DNA from: Meishania sp964351985
GTDB taxonomy: Bacteria; Bacteroidota; Bacteroidia; Flavobacteriales; Flavobacteriaceae
Assembly: GCA_964351985.1 (NCBI GenBank)
Contig: CAYGPR010000017.1
Span: 9,570-73,569, forward strand
Length of the DNA: 64,000 nucleotides
Reading direction: 5' to 3'
Of the stretch, positions 45,509 to 54,384 are shown piece by piece. The notes under the pieces are model-generated. The model searched no databases. It was not told the DNA's origin and saw only the letters and a program-made list of their open reading frames with translations. Within the stretch, counting starts at the first letter, position 1. The number at the start of each line of letters is the position of its first letter. The translations under genes and the position numbers were made by a program.

Positions 45509-45799
45509 TTAATTGGTATTCGATAATCTAATTTTATGTGGACTTGTGTTTGCGACGCGTTCTATAATATTTCTAGCTTCGAGGTCTAGCTTCACTGAAA
45601 CAACGTACCAACCCACTTTGCCGTCAAAAGAGCTCTTCAATTCCTTTACGGCCAACCTATTCAACTCTTGGTACGTTATTTCTTTATTATTTTTCAGGGT
45701 GCTCATGATAAAACCCTTGATAGCCTCATATCGTCGTTTCAAAATGTTCACGCCTTTTTTTCCTTGGGGATGCAGGGTCATGATTTTTTCTTCTGTCAT
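45509..45799 (-). CDS. Small DUF6958-like protein
   Basis: 96 residues from ATG 45799 (MTEEKIMTLHPQGKKGVNIL; upstream in-frame starts add non-conserved residues). The HPQGKKGVNI motif, an amphipathic helix, and the C-terminal KVGWYVVSVKLDLEARNIIERV match small single-domain proteins named DUF6958. Function unknown. First gene of the operon with SRPBCC, DUF1801 and the membrane protein. Confidence 0.65.
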   Translation of the reverse strand: MTEEKIMTLHPQGKKGVNILKRRYEAIKGFIMSTLKNNKEITYQELNRLAVKELKSSFDGKVGWYVVSVKLDLEARNIIERVANTSPHKIRLSNTN

Positions 45800-45923
45800 A
45801 ATAGATGATTTAAGTTGATCGATGTCCAAACTCCTTGCAATTGATAGTAAGCAATAAACCTTTTCAATTACAGTACTAACTTAAATGAAAAATAAGAATG
45901 TGGACTTACCATATGGCAAGAAA

Positions 45924-46502
45924 TCAAATTTGAGCAGTTTCCTTTCGAATTCTGCTCAAAGAAGTGTCCGTAATACCGAGATAGGATGCAATCTGTTTTA
46001 AAGGAGCGTACTTAAGAACATCAGGTTTATGTTGCAAAAGATTAAGATATCGATCAGTGGCAGAATCCGTTATCATAGAAACGGAGCGGTTTTTAAATTC
46101 AAATAGGCTCTGGGCCATCCATGCCCGGCCCCATTCACGAAATCCCTCAATAGAATGAAAAAGTTCTTGAAATACTTGAAATTCGATTTTCCAACAAACA
46201 CAATCCGTCAAAGCCTGAATATTCTCGTTACTCGGTATACGTTGAAATAAAGAAGAAACGTCGATTACTATTTCGTCTTTCACAAAAAAACTAGTGGTGA
46301 TGTCCTTCCCATCAAAATTATGGACAAAGGCGCGTATCAGGCCTTGTTCTAAAATAAAATATTCATTGGCTATATGACCTTCTCTAAGCAAAAAGTCGCC
46401 CTTGTTGATCATAACTTTTTTGTGGGCACCAAAAATAGCTTCCAAATCTTCATTTTGAAGTAAGGGATGTTGATAGACTTGTTTTAATGTATTCGGTTCC
46501 AC
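45924..46502 (-). CDS. Crp/Fnr-family transcriptional regulator
   Basis: 192 residues: cyclic-nucleotide-binding fold (about 20-130; GDFLLREGHIANEYFILEQG, DITTSFFVKDE) and a C-terminal winged-HTH (about 145-192; LKQIASYLGITDTSLSRIRKE). The effector is not known; the phosphate-binding Arg/Ser pattern of cAMP sites is not clear. Start is GTG at 46502, with AGGA just upstream. It lies 125 bp before the DUF6958/SRPBCC operon on the same strand. Confidence 0.9.
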   Translation of the reverse strand: MEPNTLKQVYQHPLLQNEDLEAIFGAHKKVMINKGDFLLREGHIANEYFILEQGLIRAFVHNFDGKDITTSFFVKDEIVIDVSSLFQRIPSNENIQALTDCVCWKIEFQVFQELFHSIEGFREWGRAWMAQSLFEFKNRSVSMITDSATDRYLNLLQHKPDVLKYAPLKQIASYLGITDTSLSRIRKETAQI

Positions 46503-46538
46503 TCCTTGAATTGAAGTATCAGTTGTTCCTATTTATGA

Positions 46539-47414
46539 TCATTTCACTTGATAGACCCTTACAAAATCCACTTCCATAGTCGCCGGAAAAATAGCGTCAT
46601 CGACACCTTCGAGTCCTCCCCAATTTCCACCAACCGCTATGTTCATTAAAAAATAGAAGTATTGATTAAAAGGCCAATTTTCCGAATTGGAAACCGCGGG
46701 CCGTGAAAAGTTAAGTTTAATATTTTCAGGGTCGTCGATATAAAATTTCAAGTATTTATCGGTCCATAGAAATCCGTAGGTATGGAATTCCTCCTCTATC
46801 GTTTCCAATGAAAGTGCCCCAGAAGTTACCTGGGTACCGATTACATGGTTATTGGCCGTACTATGTATTGAAAAGTGCACCTTGTTCGGGTCAAAACTGA
46901 CATATTCCATAATATCGATTTCTCCACAGGCCGGCCAGCCGACGGAACCTATGTTCGAACCCAACATCCATAGGGCCGGCCATATGCCATTACCTTTGTG
47001 ATCGGGTATCTTGGCCCTAATCTCGATTTTTCCGTACCTAAAAGATTCTTTACTGTTCAGCCTGGCCGATGTGTAGTTCGCAGAGCCACTTGATTCTTTC
47101 TTTGCAGTAATCTTAAGTATGCCATCGCCAACTTCAACATTGCTATCGGCAACATAATCTTGCAGTTCGTTATTGCCCCAACCGTGGGCGCCGGTCTCAA
47201 AAATCCAGTTATCCGGGGAAAGTTCCGTACCGTCGAACTCATCGCTCCAAACGAGTTCTGCGGCATCCCAATAATCTTCTGCAAAGACATCTTTTAACTC
47301 TGGTTTTGGTACGGGGTCTTCTTGAACAATTTCTTGCCCCGTGGCACTCTCTTTTCCACATCCTGTCAGAATGATAAAAATCAAACATGCAGAGAAATAC
47401 TTTCTAAATATCAT
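46539..47414 (-). CDS. GH16 glycoside hydrolase lipoprotein (laminarinase-like)
   Basis: 291 residues. ATG 47414 gives a lipoprotein signal (LTGC, Cys19). The GH16 beta-jellyroll holds the active site EIDIME (E165, D167, E170), the beta-bulge form of laminarinase-type subfamilies. WSDEFDGTEL, GIWPALWMLG and PFNQYFYFLMNIAVGG are the conserved flanks. It probably hydrolyses beta-1,3-glucans such as laminarin at the outer membrane. No SusC/SusD pair is near, so it is not in a classic polysaccharide utilisation locus. It lies 55 bp after uvrD on the same strand. Confidence 0.92.
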   Translation of the reverse strand: MIFRKYFSACLIFIILTGCGKESATGQEIVQEDPVPKPELKDVFAEDYWDAAELVWSDEFDGTELSPDNWIFETGAHGWGNNELQDYVADSNVEVGDGILKITAKKESSGSANYTSARLNSKESFRYGKIEIRAKIPDHKGNGIWPALWMLGSNIGSVGWPACGEIDIMEYVSFDPNKVHFSIHSTANNHVIGTQVTSGALSLETIEEEFHTYGFLWTDKYLKFYIDDPENIKLNFSRPAVSNSENWPFNQYFYFLMNIAVGGNWGGLEGVDDAIFPATMEVDFVRVYQVK

Positions 47415-47469
47415 ATTATTTTGATCTAAATTAAATACCATTGGCAATGTAAGAAAAATACATGAGGCG

Positions 47470-49830
47470 TTATTCCAAGACTTCCAGCTTTGCAAATCGT
47501 AATAGAAGCTTCTTTACATCACCTTGTTCAAATTGTATCTCCGCCTTTCTGTCATTGCCAACACCCTCAATTTTCAGCACCTTACCCCTACCAAAGCGTG
47601 TATGGTTGACCCGCGAACCTTCCGTTAGATTTGGGTCTACAGTATTTGTGTTCCCGACGGGTTGAGCCAACTGTGGTTTTAGTTTGCGCAATTTTCGCAA
47701 TTGGGTTTCATTGGGTTTTCGAATGCTTGGGGGCGTTCCGTTCGAAGGCTTTTCCTGTCGAAGTTTTGACTTGTCAACGTCACCAAAAATATCGGTATCA
47801 ATCAAAGATTTATAACGATATGTATTTTCGATCGGTGTTAAATTCTCGATATATTGTTCGTCTATCTCTTCGAGAAAGCGACTGGGTTCGGCATCAATTA
47901 ATTTTCCCCATCGGTATCGGTTTTGTGTATAGGTCAAATAAGCTTGTTTTTCTGCCCTGGTCAAGGCTACATAAAATAACCTTCGCTCCTCCTCCAATTC
48001 ACTTCTTGTATTCATACTCATGGCCGAGGGGAATAAGTCTTCTTCCATACCTACAATGTAGACGTATGGAAATTCCAGTCCTTTGGCCAAGTGTATGGTC
48101 ATTAAGGCCACTCTATCATCATCTCCGGTGTCTTTGTCCAAATCGGTGGCCAAGGCTACATCTTCTAAAAACTCTCCGATGTTGCCAGTGGCATCTGCCA
48201 ATTCTTTTTGACCCTCGACAAAATCCTTGATACCATTAAGCAATTCCTCGATATTCTCCATTCGGGCAATTCCTTCGGGAGTACCATCCTTTTTGAACTC
48301 AAGCAAGATTCCTGTCTTTTTTGCGACATGCTCGGCTAGGGCAAAAGCATCCGCTCCCTCGTTCATAATCTGGAAGCTTTTGATCATGGTCACAAAATCT
48401 TCCAATTTTCGCTTGGTACCTGAATTGATTTTTAAATCGATGCGATCCAAATTCTCAATGACTTCAAAAATCGAACGATTATAATGATTCGCTGCAACGA
48501 CTAATTTATCGATAGTGGTCTGACCGATGCCCCTAGCTGGAAAATTGATGATCCGCTTCAATGCCTCCTCATCCTTCGGATTGATGACCAAACGTAGATA
48601 CGATAGCAAATCCTTAATTTCCTTCCGTTGGTAAAACGATAATCCTCCATAGATACGATATGGAATATCACGTTTTCGTAATGCATCCTCTATGGCACGT
48701 GACTGACTATTGGTACGGTAAAGTACGGCAAATTGTCCATTGGACAATTGGTCTTGCATGCGGTTTTCCCATATTGAACCAGCTACAAAACGACCTTCTT
48801 CTGCGTCGGTAATACTGCGGTGTATTTTTATCGAAGCCCCCTCATCATTGGCCGTCCACACGACTTTTTCCAATTGATTCTTGTTCTTGGCGATGATGGA
48901 ATTGGCGGCATTGACAATGTTCTTGGTAGAGCGGTAATTCTGTTCCAAACGGTACATACCAACGTCGTCATAATCTTTTTGAAAGTTCAGGATGTTACTG
49001 ATGTTCGCCCCGCGAAAAGAGTAGATACTTTGCGCATCATCTCCTACCACACAAATATTCTGATATCTATCGGAGAGTGCCTTTACGATCAAGTACTGAG
49101 AGTGGTTCGTATCTTGATACTCATCTACCAATATATATTTGAACCGTTCTTGATATTTCATGAGCACCTCAGGAAATCGGTTCAATAATTCGTTGGTACG
49201 CAATAGAAGATCATCGAAATCCATTGCTCCGGCCTTAAAGCAACGTTCCACATAGGCTTGGTATATTTCTCCGGTTCTAGGGCGTTTGGCCATGGCATCG
49301 GCCTCTACCAATTCGGGGTTATTGAAATAGGCCTTTACTGTAATCAAACTGTTTTTATATGAGGAAATACGGTTCTGAATCTGTTTGTACTTATAGATAT
49401 CTTTATCCAGGCCCATTTCCTTGATGATGGATGCAATAAGTCGCTGCGAATCTTGGGTATCGTAAATGGTAAAGTTGCTGGGGTATCCTAGTTTATCTCC
49501 ATCAAATCGCAACAATTTGGCAAAAACGGAATGAAAAGTTCCCATCCAAAGATTCTTTGCCTCAGAACTGCCGACGATATCGGCAATCCTCTTTTTCATT
49601 TCCCTTGCGGCCTTATTCGTAAACGTGAGCGCCAAAATATTGAATGCATCGACCCCTTGCGCCATCAAATGGGCAATACGGTAGGTCAATACCCTGGTTT
49701 TGCCAGAACCCGCACCTGCAATGACCATTAACGGCCCATCTTTGTGCAATACTGGAGCCTTTTGGGCATCGTTCAATTCGTCTAAAAAACTGCTCAAACT
49801 TGTTTTATTTTGAAATGTGAAATTAGCCAT
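47470..49830 (-). CDS. uvrD: UvrD/PcrA-type DNA helicase
   Basis: 786 residues, superfamily 1 helicase. Walker A AGAGSGKT (38-45); motif II VDEYQDTN; motif III VGDDAQSIYSFRG; motif IV YRLEQNYRST; motifs V and VI MTIHLAKGLEF and FYVALTRAEKQ. The C-terminal Tudor-like tail has VNHTRFGRGKVLKIEG. Unwinds DNA in mismatch and excision repair. Full length. No second gene shares its operon upstream; a GH16 gene follows. Confidence 0.96.
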   Translation of the reverse strand: MANFTFQNKTSLSSFLDELNDAQKAPVLHKDGPLMVIAGAGSGKTRVLTYRIAHLMAQGVDAFNILALTFTNKAAREMKKRIADIVGSSEAKNLWMGTFHSVFAKLLRFDGDKLGYPSNFTIYDTQDSQRLIASIIKEMGLDKDIYKYKQIQNRISSYKNSLITVKAYFNNPELVEADAMAKRPRTGEIYQAYVERCFKAGAMDFDDLLLRTNELLNRFPEVLMKYQERFKYILVDEYQDTNHSQYLIVKALSDRYQNICVVGDDAQSIYSFRGANISNILNFQKDYDDVGMYRLEQNYRSTKNIVNAANSIIAKNKNQLEKVVWTANDEGASIKIHRSITDAEEGRFVAGSIWENRMQDQLSNGQFAVLYRTNSQSRAIEDALRKRDIPYRIYGGLSFYQRKEIKDLLSYLRLVINPKDEEALKRIINFPARGIGQTTIDKLVVAANHYNRSIFEVIENLDRIDLKINSGTKRKLEDFVTMIKSFQIMNEGADAFALAEHVAKKTGILLEFKKDGTPEGIARMENIEELLNGIKDFVEGQKELADATGNIGEFLEDVALATDLDKDTGDDDRVALMTIHLAKGLEFPYVYIVGMEEDLFPSAMSMNTRSELEEERRLFYVALTRAEKQAYLTYTQNRYRWGKLIDAEPSRFLEEIDEQYIENLTPIENTYRYKSLIDTDIFGDVDKSKLRQEKPSNGTPPSIRKPNETQLRKLRKLKPQLAQPVGNTNTVDPNLTEGSRVNHTRFGRGKVLKIEGVGNDRKAEIQFEQGDVKKLLLRFAKLEVLE

Positions 49831-49928
49831 AAATCCCTTGACCCGAAAATCTGTTTTACTACAATTATGAACAACACAAAGGGAAATTCTTAGGAATTTG
49901 AATATATTTAGGCAGTTAATTAAAAACC

Positions 49929-50474
49929 ATGACTAAGCCGTTCACTTTCGTTTCGATAGTATCATTCTTTTTTATTTCAACACATATATTTTCCCAGAAC
50001 AAATCAAAAGGTCCCATCATTGTCGAATATGGAGAGGTTTTCGAAGTCGAAAATCCGGAATTTAAAACAGATGTTGCGAAAGAGTATAAGGCGGTGTTCG
50101 ACATCATGAACTCCCCCGAATCCCATACCGACATAAATAAAAGTATCGAGACAGCCGCTAGATTTTTAAATATGCATGCCCAAGCGGGGGTTTCTAAAAA
50201 TCAATTGAAGGCCGCTTTGGTAGTCCATAATGCGGCTTCAAAGGATATCATTACAAATGAAGCATATCAGAAGAAGTATGGTACCGACAATCCGAATCTA
50301 GAACTCGTTCAGGTCTTACTTGATGCTGATGTTCAAATTATTTTTTGCGGTCAATCTTCCGCAGCACGGGGATTTCCAAAGGAAGAACTCATTGATGGAG
50401 TGCAATTATCCTTATCGGCGATGACCGCGCTCATCGATTTTCAAGGCCAAGGGTTCAGCCTCATTAAATTTTAA
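49929..50474 (+). CDS. DsrE-family secreted protein
   Basis: 181 residues with a signal peptide (about 1-21). The DsrE/DsrF-like fold shows in KAALVVHNAASKDIITNEAY, VLLDADVQIIFCGQSSAARGFP (one Cys) and QLSLSAMTALIDFQGQGF. DsrE-like proteins relay sulfur in the cytoplasm; here secretion and a single visible Cys suggest another, unknown periplasmic role. Separate from uvrD, divergent; a 103-bp AT-rich gap precedes the M20 gene. Confidence 0.82.
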   Translation: MTKPFTFVSIVSFFFISTHIFSQNKSKGPIIVEYGEVFEVENPEFKTDVAKEYKAVFDIMNSPESHTDINKSIETAARFLNMHAQAGVSKNQLKAALVVHNAASKDIITNEAYQKKYGTDNPNLELVQVLLDADVQIIFCGQSSAARGFPKEELIDGVQLSLSAMTALIDFQGQGFSLIKF

Positions 50475-50576
50475 TCCTAAGATATAAAAGTCCCTTAAAG
50501 AACATTTATTTAAAAAATAGTCAATCCTAAAAAAATATAAATAAATCAATACCAAATAGTTATAAATTTTATTCAA

Positions 50577-51851
50577 ATGAAAGAATACATGTTTACCGGA
50601 ATACTATTTCTGGGTTTTTTAACAATGGTCCAAGGGCAAAAATTAGATAAGGATTATTCGGCCATAGAAAGTAAGGTCATAGAATGGAGAAGGGACATCC
50701 ATCAAAATCCGGAGCTTTCGAACCGGGAATTCAAGACGGCCGAAAAAATTTCGGAGCACCTAAAATCGTTGGGCATAGAAGTGCAAACGGGCATTGCACA
50801 TACTGGTGTTGTAGGTATTCTAAAAGGTAAAAAGTCCGGAAAGGTTGTAGCACTACGTGCCGATATCGACGGGCTACCCGTGCTAGAAAGAAATGATTTA
50901 CCTTTCAAGTCTACTGCGAAAGGCGAGTATTTGGGCGAAGAAGTGCCCGTTATGCATGCGTGTGGCCATGATACTCATATCGCTATTTTAATGGGGGTTG
51001 CCGAAGTTCTATCGAAAAATACGGATAAAATTAAGGGAACCATTAAATTCATATTCCAGCCCGCTGAGGAAGGTGCACCTCCAGGAGAAGAAGGTGGTGC
51101 CGAACTAATGGTCAAGGAAGGCGTACTCGAAAACCCCAAAGTCGACGTTATTTTCGGATTGCACATCAATTCACAGACCCCGGTAGGTACCATTGGTTAC
51201 AAACCTGGTGGAGCCTTGGCCGCGGTAAACAGTTTTGAAATCCATGTGAAGGGAAAACAATCCCACGGATCACAGCCCTGGTCGGGCATAGACCCCATCT
51301 TGATAAGCGCCAAGATCATCGATGGCCTGCAGACTATTATCAGCAGGGAGGCCGAACTCATTAACGAGGCCGCGGTTATCACCGTAGGTAAGATTTCAGG
51401 AGGCGTTCGCTCGAACATCATTCCCGAATCGGTAGAAATGTTGGGCACACTCCGTACTTTGGATTACGGTATGCGAGAAATGATCCAAAGAAGGATGAAA
51501 GAAATGGTACCCGCTATTGCCAAGGCGTATGGTGGAGAGGCTATATTGGAATTTAATCTCGGTTATCCTATTACCTACAACGACCCTGACCTAGTTGAAC
51601 AAATGTTACCTAGTATTCAGAGAGTAGCGGGTTCGGAAAATGTAAAACTTAAAAAGGCAACGACAGGAGCGGAAGATTTCTCTTTCTTTCAAGAAAAAGT
51701 TCCCGGTTTTTTCTTTTTTCTAGGTGGAATGACCCCGGGCAATACCGAATCTTTTCCACATCATACTCCTGATTTTTTTATTGACGACAGCGGTTTGATA
51801 CTAGGTGTAAAGGCCTTAACTGAAATGAGTTTGGATTATCTAAATAAGTAG
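50577..51851 (+). CDS. M20-family amidohydrolase (N-acyl amino acid type), secreted
   Basis: 424 residues with a signal peptide (about 1-20, ending MVQGQ). M20D-type motifs: DIDGLPV, HACGHDTH (metal Cys/His), PAEEG and GLH, and the C-terminal ATTGAEDFSFF. The dimerisation domain lies between about 190 and 315. It should hydrolyse amide bonds of N-acyl amino acids, with divalent metal, outside the cytoplasm. No second gene in its unit is obvious. Confidence 0.92.
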   Translation: MKEYMFTGILFLGFLTMVQGQKLDKDYSAIESKVIEWRRDIHQNPELSNREFKTAEKISEHLKSLGIEVQTGIAHTGVVGILKGKKSGKVVALRADIDGLPVLERNDLPFKSTAKGEYLGEEVPVMHACGHDTHIAILMGVAEVLSKNTDKIKGTIKFIFQPAEEGAPPGEEGGAELMVKEGVLENPKVDVIFGLHINSQTPVGTIGYKPGGALAAVNSFEIHVKGKQSHGSQPWSGIDPILISAKIIDGLQTIISREAELINEAAVITVGKISGGVRSNIIPESVEMLGTLRTLDYGMREMIQRRMKEMVPAIAKAYGGEAILEFNLGYPITYNDPDLVEQMLPSIQRVAGSENVKLKKATTGAEDFSFFQEKVPGFFFFLGGMTPGNTESFPHHTPDFFIDDSGLILGVKALTEMSLDYLNK

Positions 51852-51922
51852 TCGGTTATAGTAAGGTCTTTATTGAAACTTAAGAAAACCTGAAATTCAT
51901 ATATAACATCGCATAGCTATAA

Positions 51923-53497
51923 ATGGAATCTATTTTAGATGTATTAAAGAGTGTACCTTGGTGGGCATATGTTTTAGGTTTTCTTGGCTTGGTCGCAATC
52001 CGCGATATATTTTTCCAGCGAGCTCACACGATTAGCCACAACTTTCCGATAGTAGGTCATTTACGCTATTGGCTGGAAAGTATTGGCCCTGAAATGCGTC
52101 AATATTTTGTGGCGAATAATCGTGAAGAGCTTCCTTTTAACCGTATTGAAAGAGGTTGGATATATGCCTCCGCCAAGAAAGAGAATAACTATGAGGGCTT
52201 TGGAACCGACAGGGATATTTACGCCCATCAGCACATTTTCATCAAAAATAGGATGATGGCTTACAAAGTGCCGGAACATCACCCGAATACGACAGATGCG
52301 TCCTTTGTTCCATGTGCCAAGATTATTGGAGCTTATAACAAAAGAAGAAAACCATTTCGACCCAGTTCGGTAATCAATGTATCGGCCATGAGTTTTGGAT
52401 CCTTATCGGCAGCCGCCATAGAAGCTTTGAACAAAGGGGTGGCCAAAGCTAATGCATACCATAATACGGGTGAAGGTGGACTTTCTCCCTATCATCAAAA
52501 AGGGGGCGATATCGTTTTTCATTTTGGCACGGGTTATTTCGGAGTGAGAACGCCCGATGGGAAGTTTTCCATGGAGAAAATGAAAAGATTGGTCGAAGAG
52601 AACCCTTGCATAAAGGCCATTGAAATAAAACTGTCACAGGGTGCCAAACCAGGCAAGGGCGGCGTACTTCCTGGAGCAAAAATCACCCGAGAACTTGCGG
52701 AAATACGAGGTGTTGAGGTAGGTAAAGATGTACTTTCGCCTGCAACACATAAAGCATTTGACAACGTGCCCGAACTCCTTCAATTGATAGAGAATATCGC
52801 AGAAGAGACCGGACTACCAGTAGGAATCAAAGGTGCAATAGGGAAACTGGATCAATGGGAAGAATTGGCCGAATTGATGGTCGATACGGGTAAAGGCCCT
52901 GATTTTATAACCGTTGATGGTGGTGAAGGTGGTACAGGGGCCGCTCCCCCATCATTTGCCGACCATGTATCATTGCCATGGGTTTATGGCTTTTCGAGTC
53001 TTTACAAAGTTTTTCAAAGAAGACATTTAACGGATCGAATCGTATTCATAGGAAGTGGAAAACTCGGATTCCCAGCCAAAGCCGCTATGGCCTTTGCGAT
53101 GGGGGTCGATTGCATCAACGTCGCCCGAGAAGCGATGATGAGCATCGGTTGTATACAGGCGCAGATTTGTCACACCAACCGATGCCCTACAGGAGTAGCT
53201 ACGCAAAACAAGTGGCTGCAAAAAGGAATCGATGTCCCCCTAAAGTCAGATCGTTTGGCACAATACTTCAAAACTTTCCGAAAAGAATTTCTTGAAATCA
53301 CGCATGCCGCGGGGTATGAACATCCCTGTCAATTCACCATGGACGATGTGCAGGTCAATGTGGACGATGATGAACTAAGTAGAACTTTGCGCTCTTCATA
53401 CGGGTACAATAAGAATCCCGTTCCGTTTGGCAACATGCAAGAACTCTACGATTGCGAATATTTGGGAGGAAATATTTCCCAAAAAGTATCGGTTTGA
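51923..53497 (+). CDS. FMN-binding glutamate-synthase-like protein
   Basis: 524 residues with an N-terminal hydrophobic helix (about 12-28) then the FMN/glutamate-synthase large-domain TIM barrel: SAMSFGSLSAAAIEALN, GEGGLSPYH, IEIKLSQGAKPGKGG, VDGGEGGTGAAPPSFADH, and CIQAQICHTNRCPTGVATQ (the Cys cluster that holds the Fe-S centre in related enzymes). No glutaminase domain, so it is not full GltB; the family's reaction is not established, though it is thought to make or use glutamate. A -7 box for the next gene starts just after its stop. Confidence 0.9.
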   Translation: MESILDVLKSVPWWAYVLGFLGLVAIRDIFFQRAHTISHNFPIVGHLRYWLESIGPEMRQYFVANNREELPFNRIERGWIYASAKKENNYEGFGTDRDIYAHQHIFIKNRMMAYKVPEHHPNTTDASFVPCAKIIGAYNKRRKPFRPSSVINVSAMSFGSLSAAAIEALNKGVAKANAYHNTGEGGLSPYHQKGGDIVFHFGTGYFGVRTPDGKFSMEKMKRLVEENPCIKAIEIKLSQGAKPGKGGVLPGAKITRELAEIRGVEVGKDVLSPATHKAFDNVPELLQLIENIAEETGLPVGIKGAIGKLDQWEELAELMVDTGKGPDFITVDGGEGGTGAAPPSFADHVSLPWVYGFSSLYKVFQRRHLTDRIVFIGSGKLGFPAKAAMAFAMGVDCINVAREAMMSIGCIQAQICHTNRCPTGVATQNKWLQKGIDVPLKSDRLAQYFKTFRKEFLEITHAAGYEHPCQFTMDDVQVNVDDDELSRTLRSSYGYNKNPVPFGNMQELYDCEYLGGNISQKVSV

Positions 53498-53499
53498 TA

Positions 53500-53507
53500 T
53501 ACCTTTG
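53500..53507 (+). promoter_or_regulatory. -7 box of the degenerate OmpA-like gene
   Basis: TACCTTTG matches TAnnTTTG, beginning 3 bp after the preceding stop and 41 bp before ATG 53549. Confidence 0.6.
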
Positions 53508-53548
53508 CTACGTATCGAACGTTATTAAACAAAATTTTACTTAGGCAT

Positions 53549-54319
53549 ATGAAGAAAATTATACTCCTATTTAGCATGTTATTTTGCTTTACGGCACTTA
53601 CCCATGCCCAGAAAAAAAGTGAACTGATCGCCGAAATCGATGGTCTGAAAAAAGAACTTGACTCGGTGAAATCATTGGTGACCGTGGCCCAAAAAAATGA
53701 AAGAGTGGCTACTGTAAAAGCTGAGTCTTTTGAATCACAGGTTCAAGAACTGCAAGATGCCAACGCCACCTTGATGAAAAACCTGAATAGTTTTGCAGAG
53801 GTTTCAAATAAGAATTCGAACATTGTAAATAGTGCCATGGAAAGTCTAGAGGCTAAGGAAAACCAGCTTAAGGCCATTAATGATGCCATTAGCAGCAACG
53901 ATTCCACTGCTTTGGTCGTTTTGACGAACGCTAAGAAGACCTTGGGCGAAAATGCCAAAATAGGCGTAGCCGATGGTGCTGTGATTATTTCTGAAAAATT
54001 GGACGCACTTTTTACCAGTGAGACGGGTTTCGAGGTAAATGCTACCGCTGAAGCATTTTTGGGTAAGATAGGTGAAATATTGAAGGCAAACCCTACGGCA
54101 AATCTTACTATAGAAGGGCTCAGTATGACCGGTGACCTTGATTTACCTGCCAAACAGGCGGCCTCTGTGTGTAACGTTTTACAAAACAAGTTTGAGGTAC
54201 AGCCAGAACGAATACAAACCCTAGGACGTGACGGGAACTTAAAAGAAGGGGTCTTGCTGAAAATTCATCCCGACCACGAGGCTTTTTATTTGATGGTGCG
54301 CGAGAATGTGAAGAATTAA
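53549..54319 (+). CDS. Degenerate OmpA-like protein, paralogue of 37922-38773
   Basis: 256 residues with a signal peptide (about 1-20, ending THAQ), no lipobox Cys, a coiled-coil stretch (about 22-110) and an OmpA-like C-terminal domain. It aligns with the lipoprotein at 37922 over its whole length (AMESLEAKENQLKAINDAISSNDS against SLESLQEKDLTIRKLQDAITRRDS, and FYLMVRENVKN at the end). The peptidoglycan residues are changed: GHTDDVP...WDLSVKRA becomes GLSMTGDLDLPAKQAAS, so the Asp/Arg clamp is lost. A soluble periplasmic OmpA fold without cell-wall binding is inferred. Full length, no frameshift. Confidence 0.8.
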   Translation: MKKIILLFSMLFCFTALTHAQKKSELIAEIDGLKKELDSVKSLVTVAQKNERVATVKAESFESQVQELQDANATLMKNLNSFAEVSNKNSNIVNSAMESLEAKENQLKAINDAISSNDSTALVVLTNAKKTLGENAKIGVADGAVIISEKLDALFTSETGFEVNATAEAFLGKIGEILKANPTANLTIEGLSMTGDLDLPAKQAASVCNVLQNKFEVQPERIQTLGRDGNLKEGVLLKIHPDHEAFYLMVRENVKN

Positions 54320-54384
54320 AAGTCTATTATTACGATGGTTCATAATCAATATCAAGTCATTTCAGAAATAATATATCCAATAGA

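Noticed and set aside
46539..47414. Polysaccharide utilisation locus around the GH16 gene
   Set aside because: No SusC/SusD-like pair, sulfatase or other CAZyme is adjacent; the gene sits alone behind uvrD.
51923..53497. Complete glutamate synthase (gltB)
   Set aside because: The glutaminase and C-terminal GXGXG domains are missing and the gene is about a third of GltB length.
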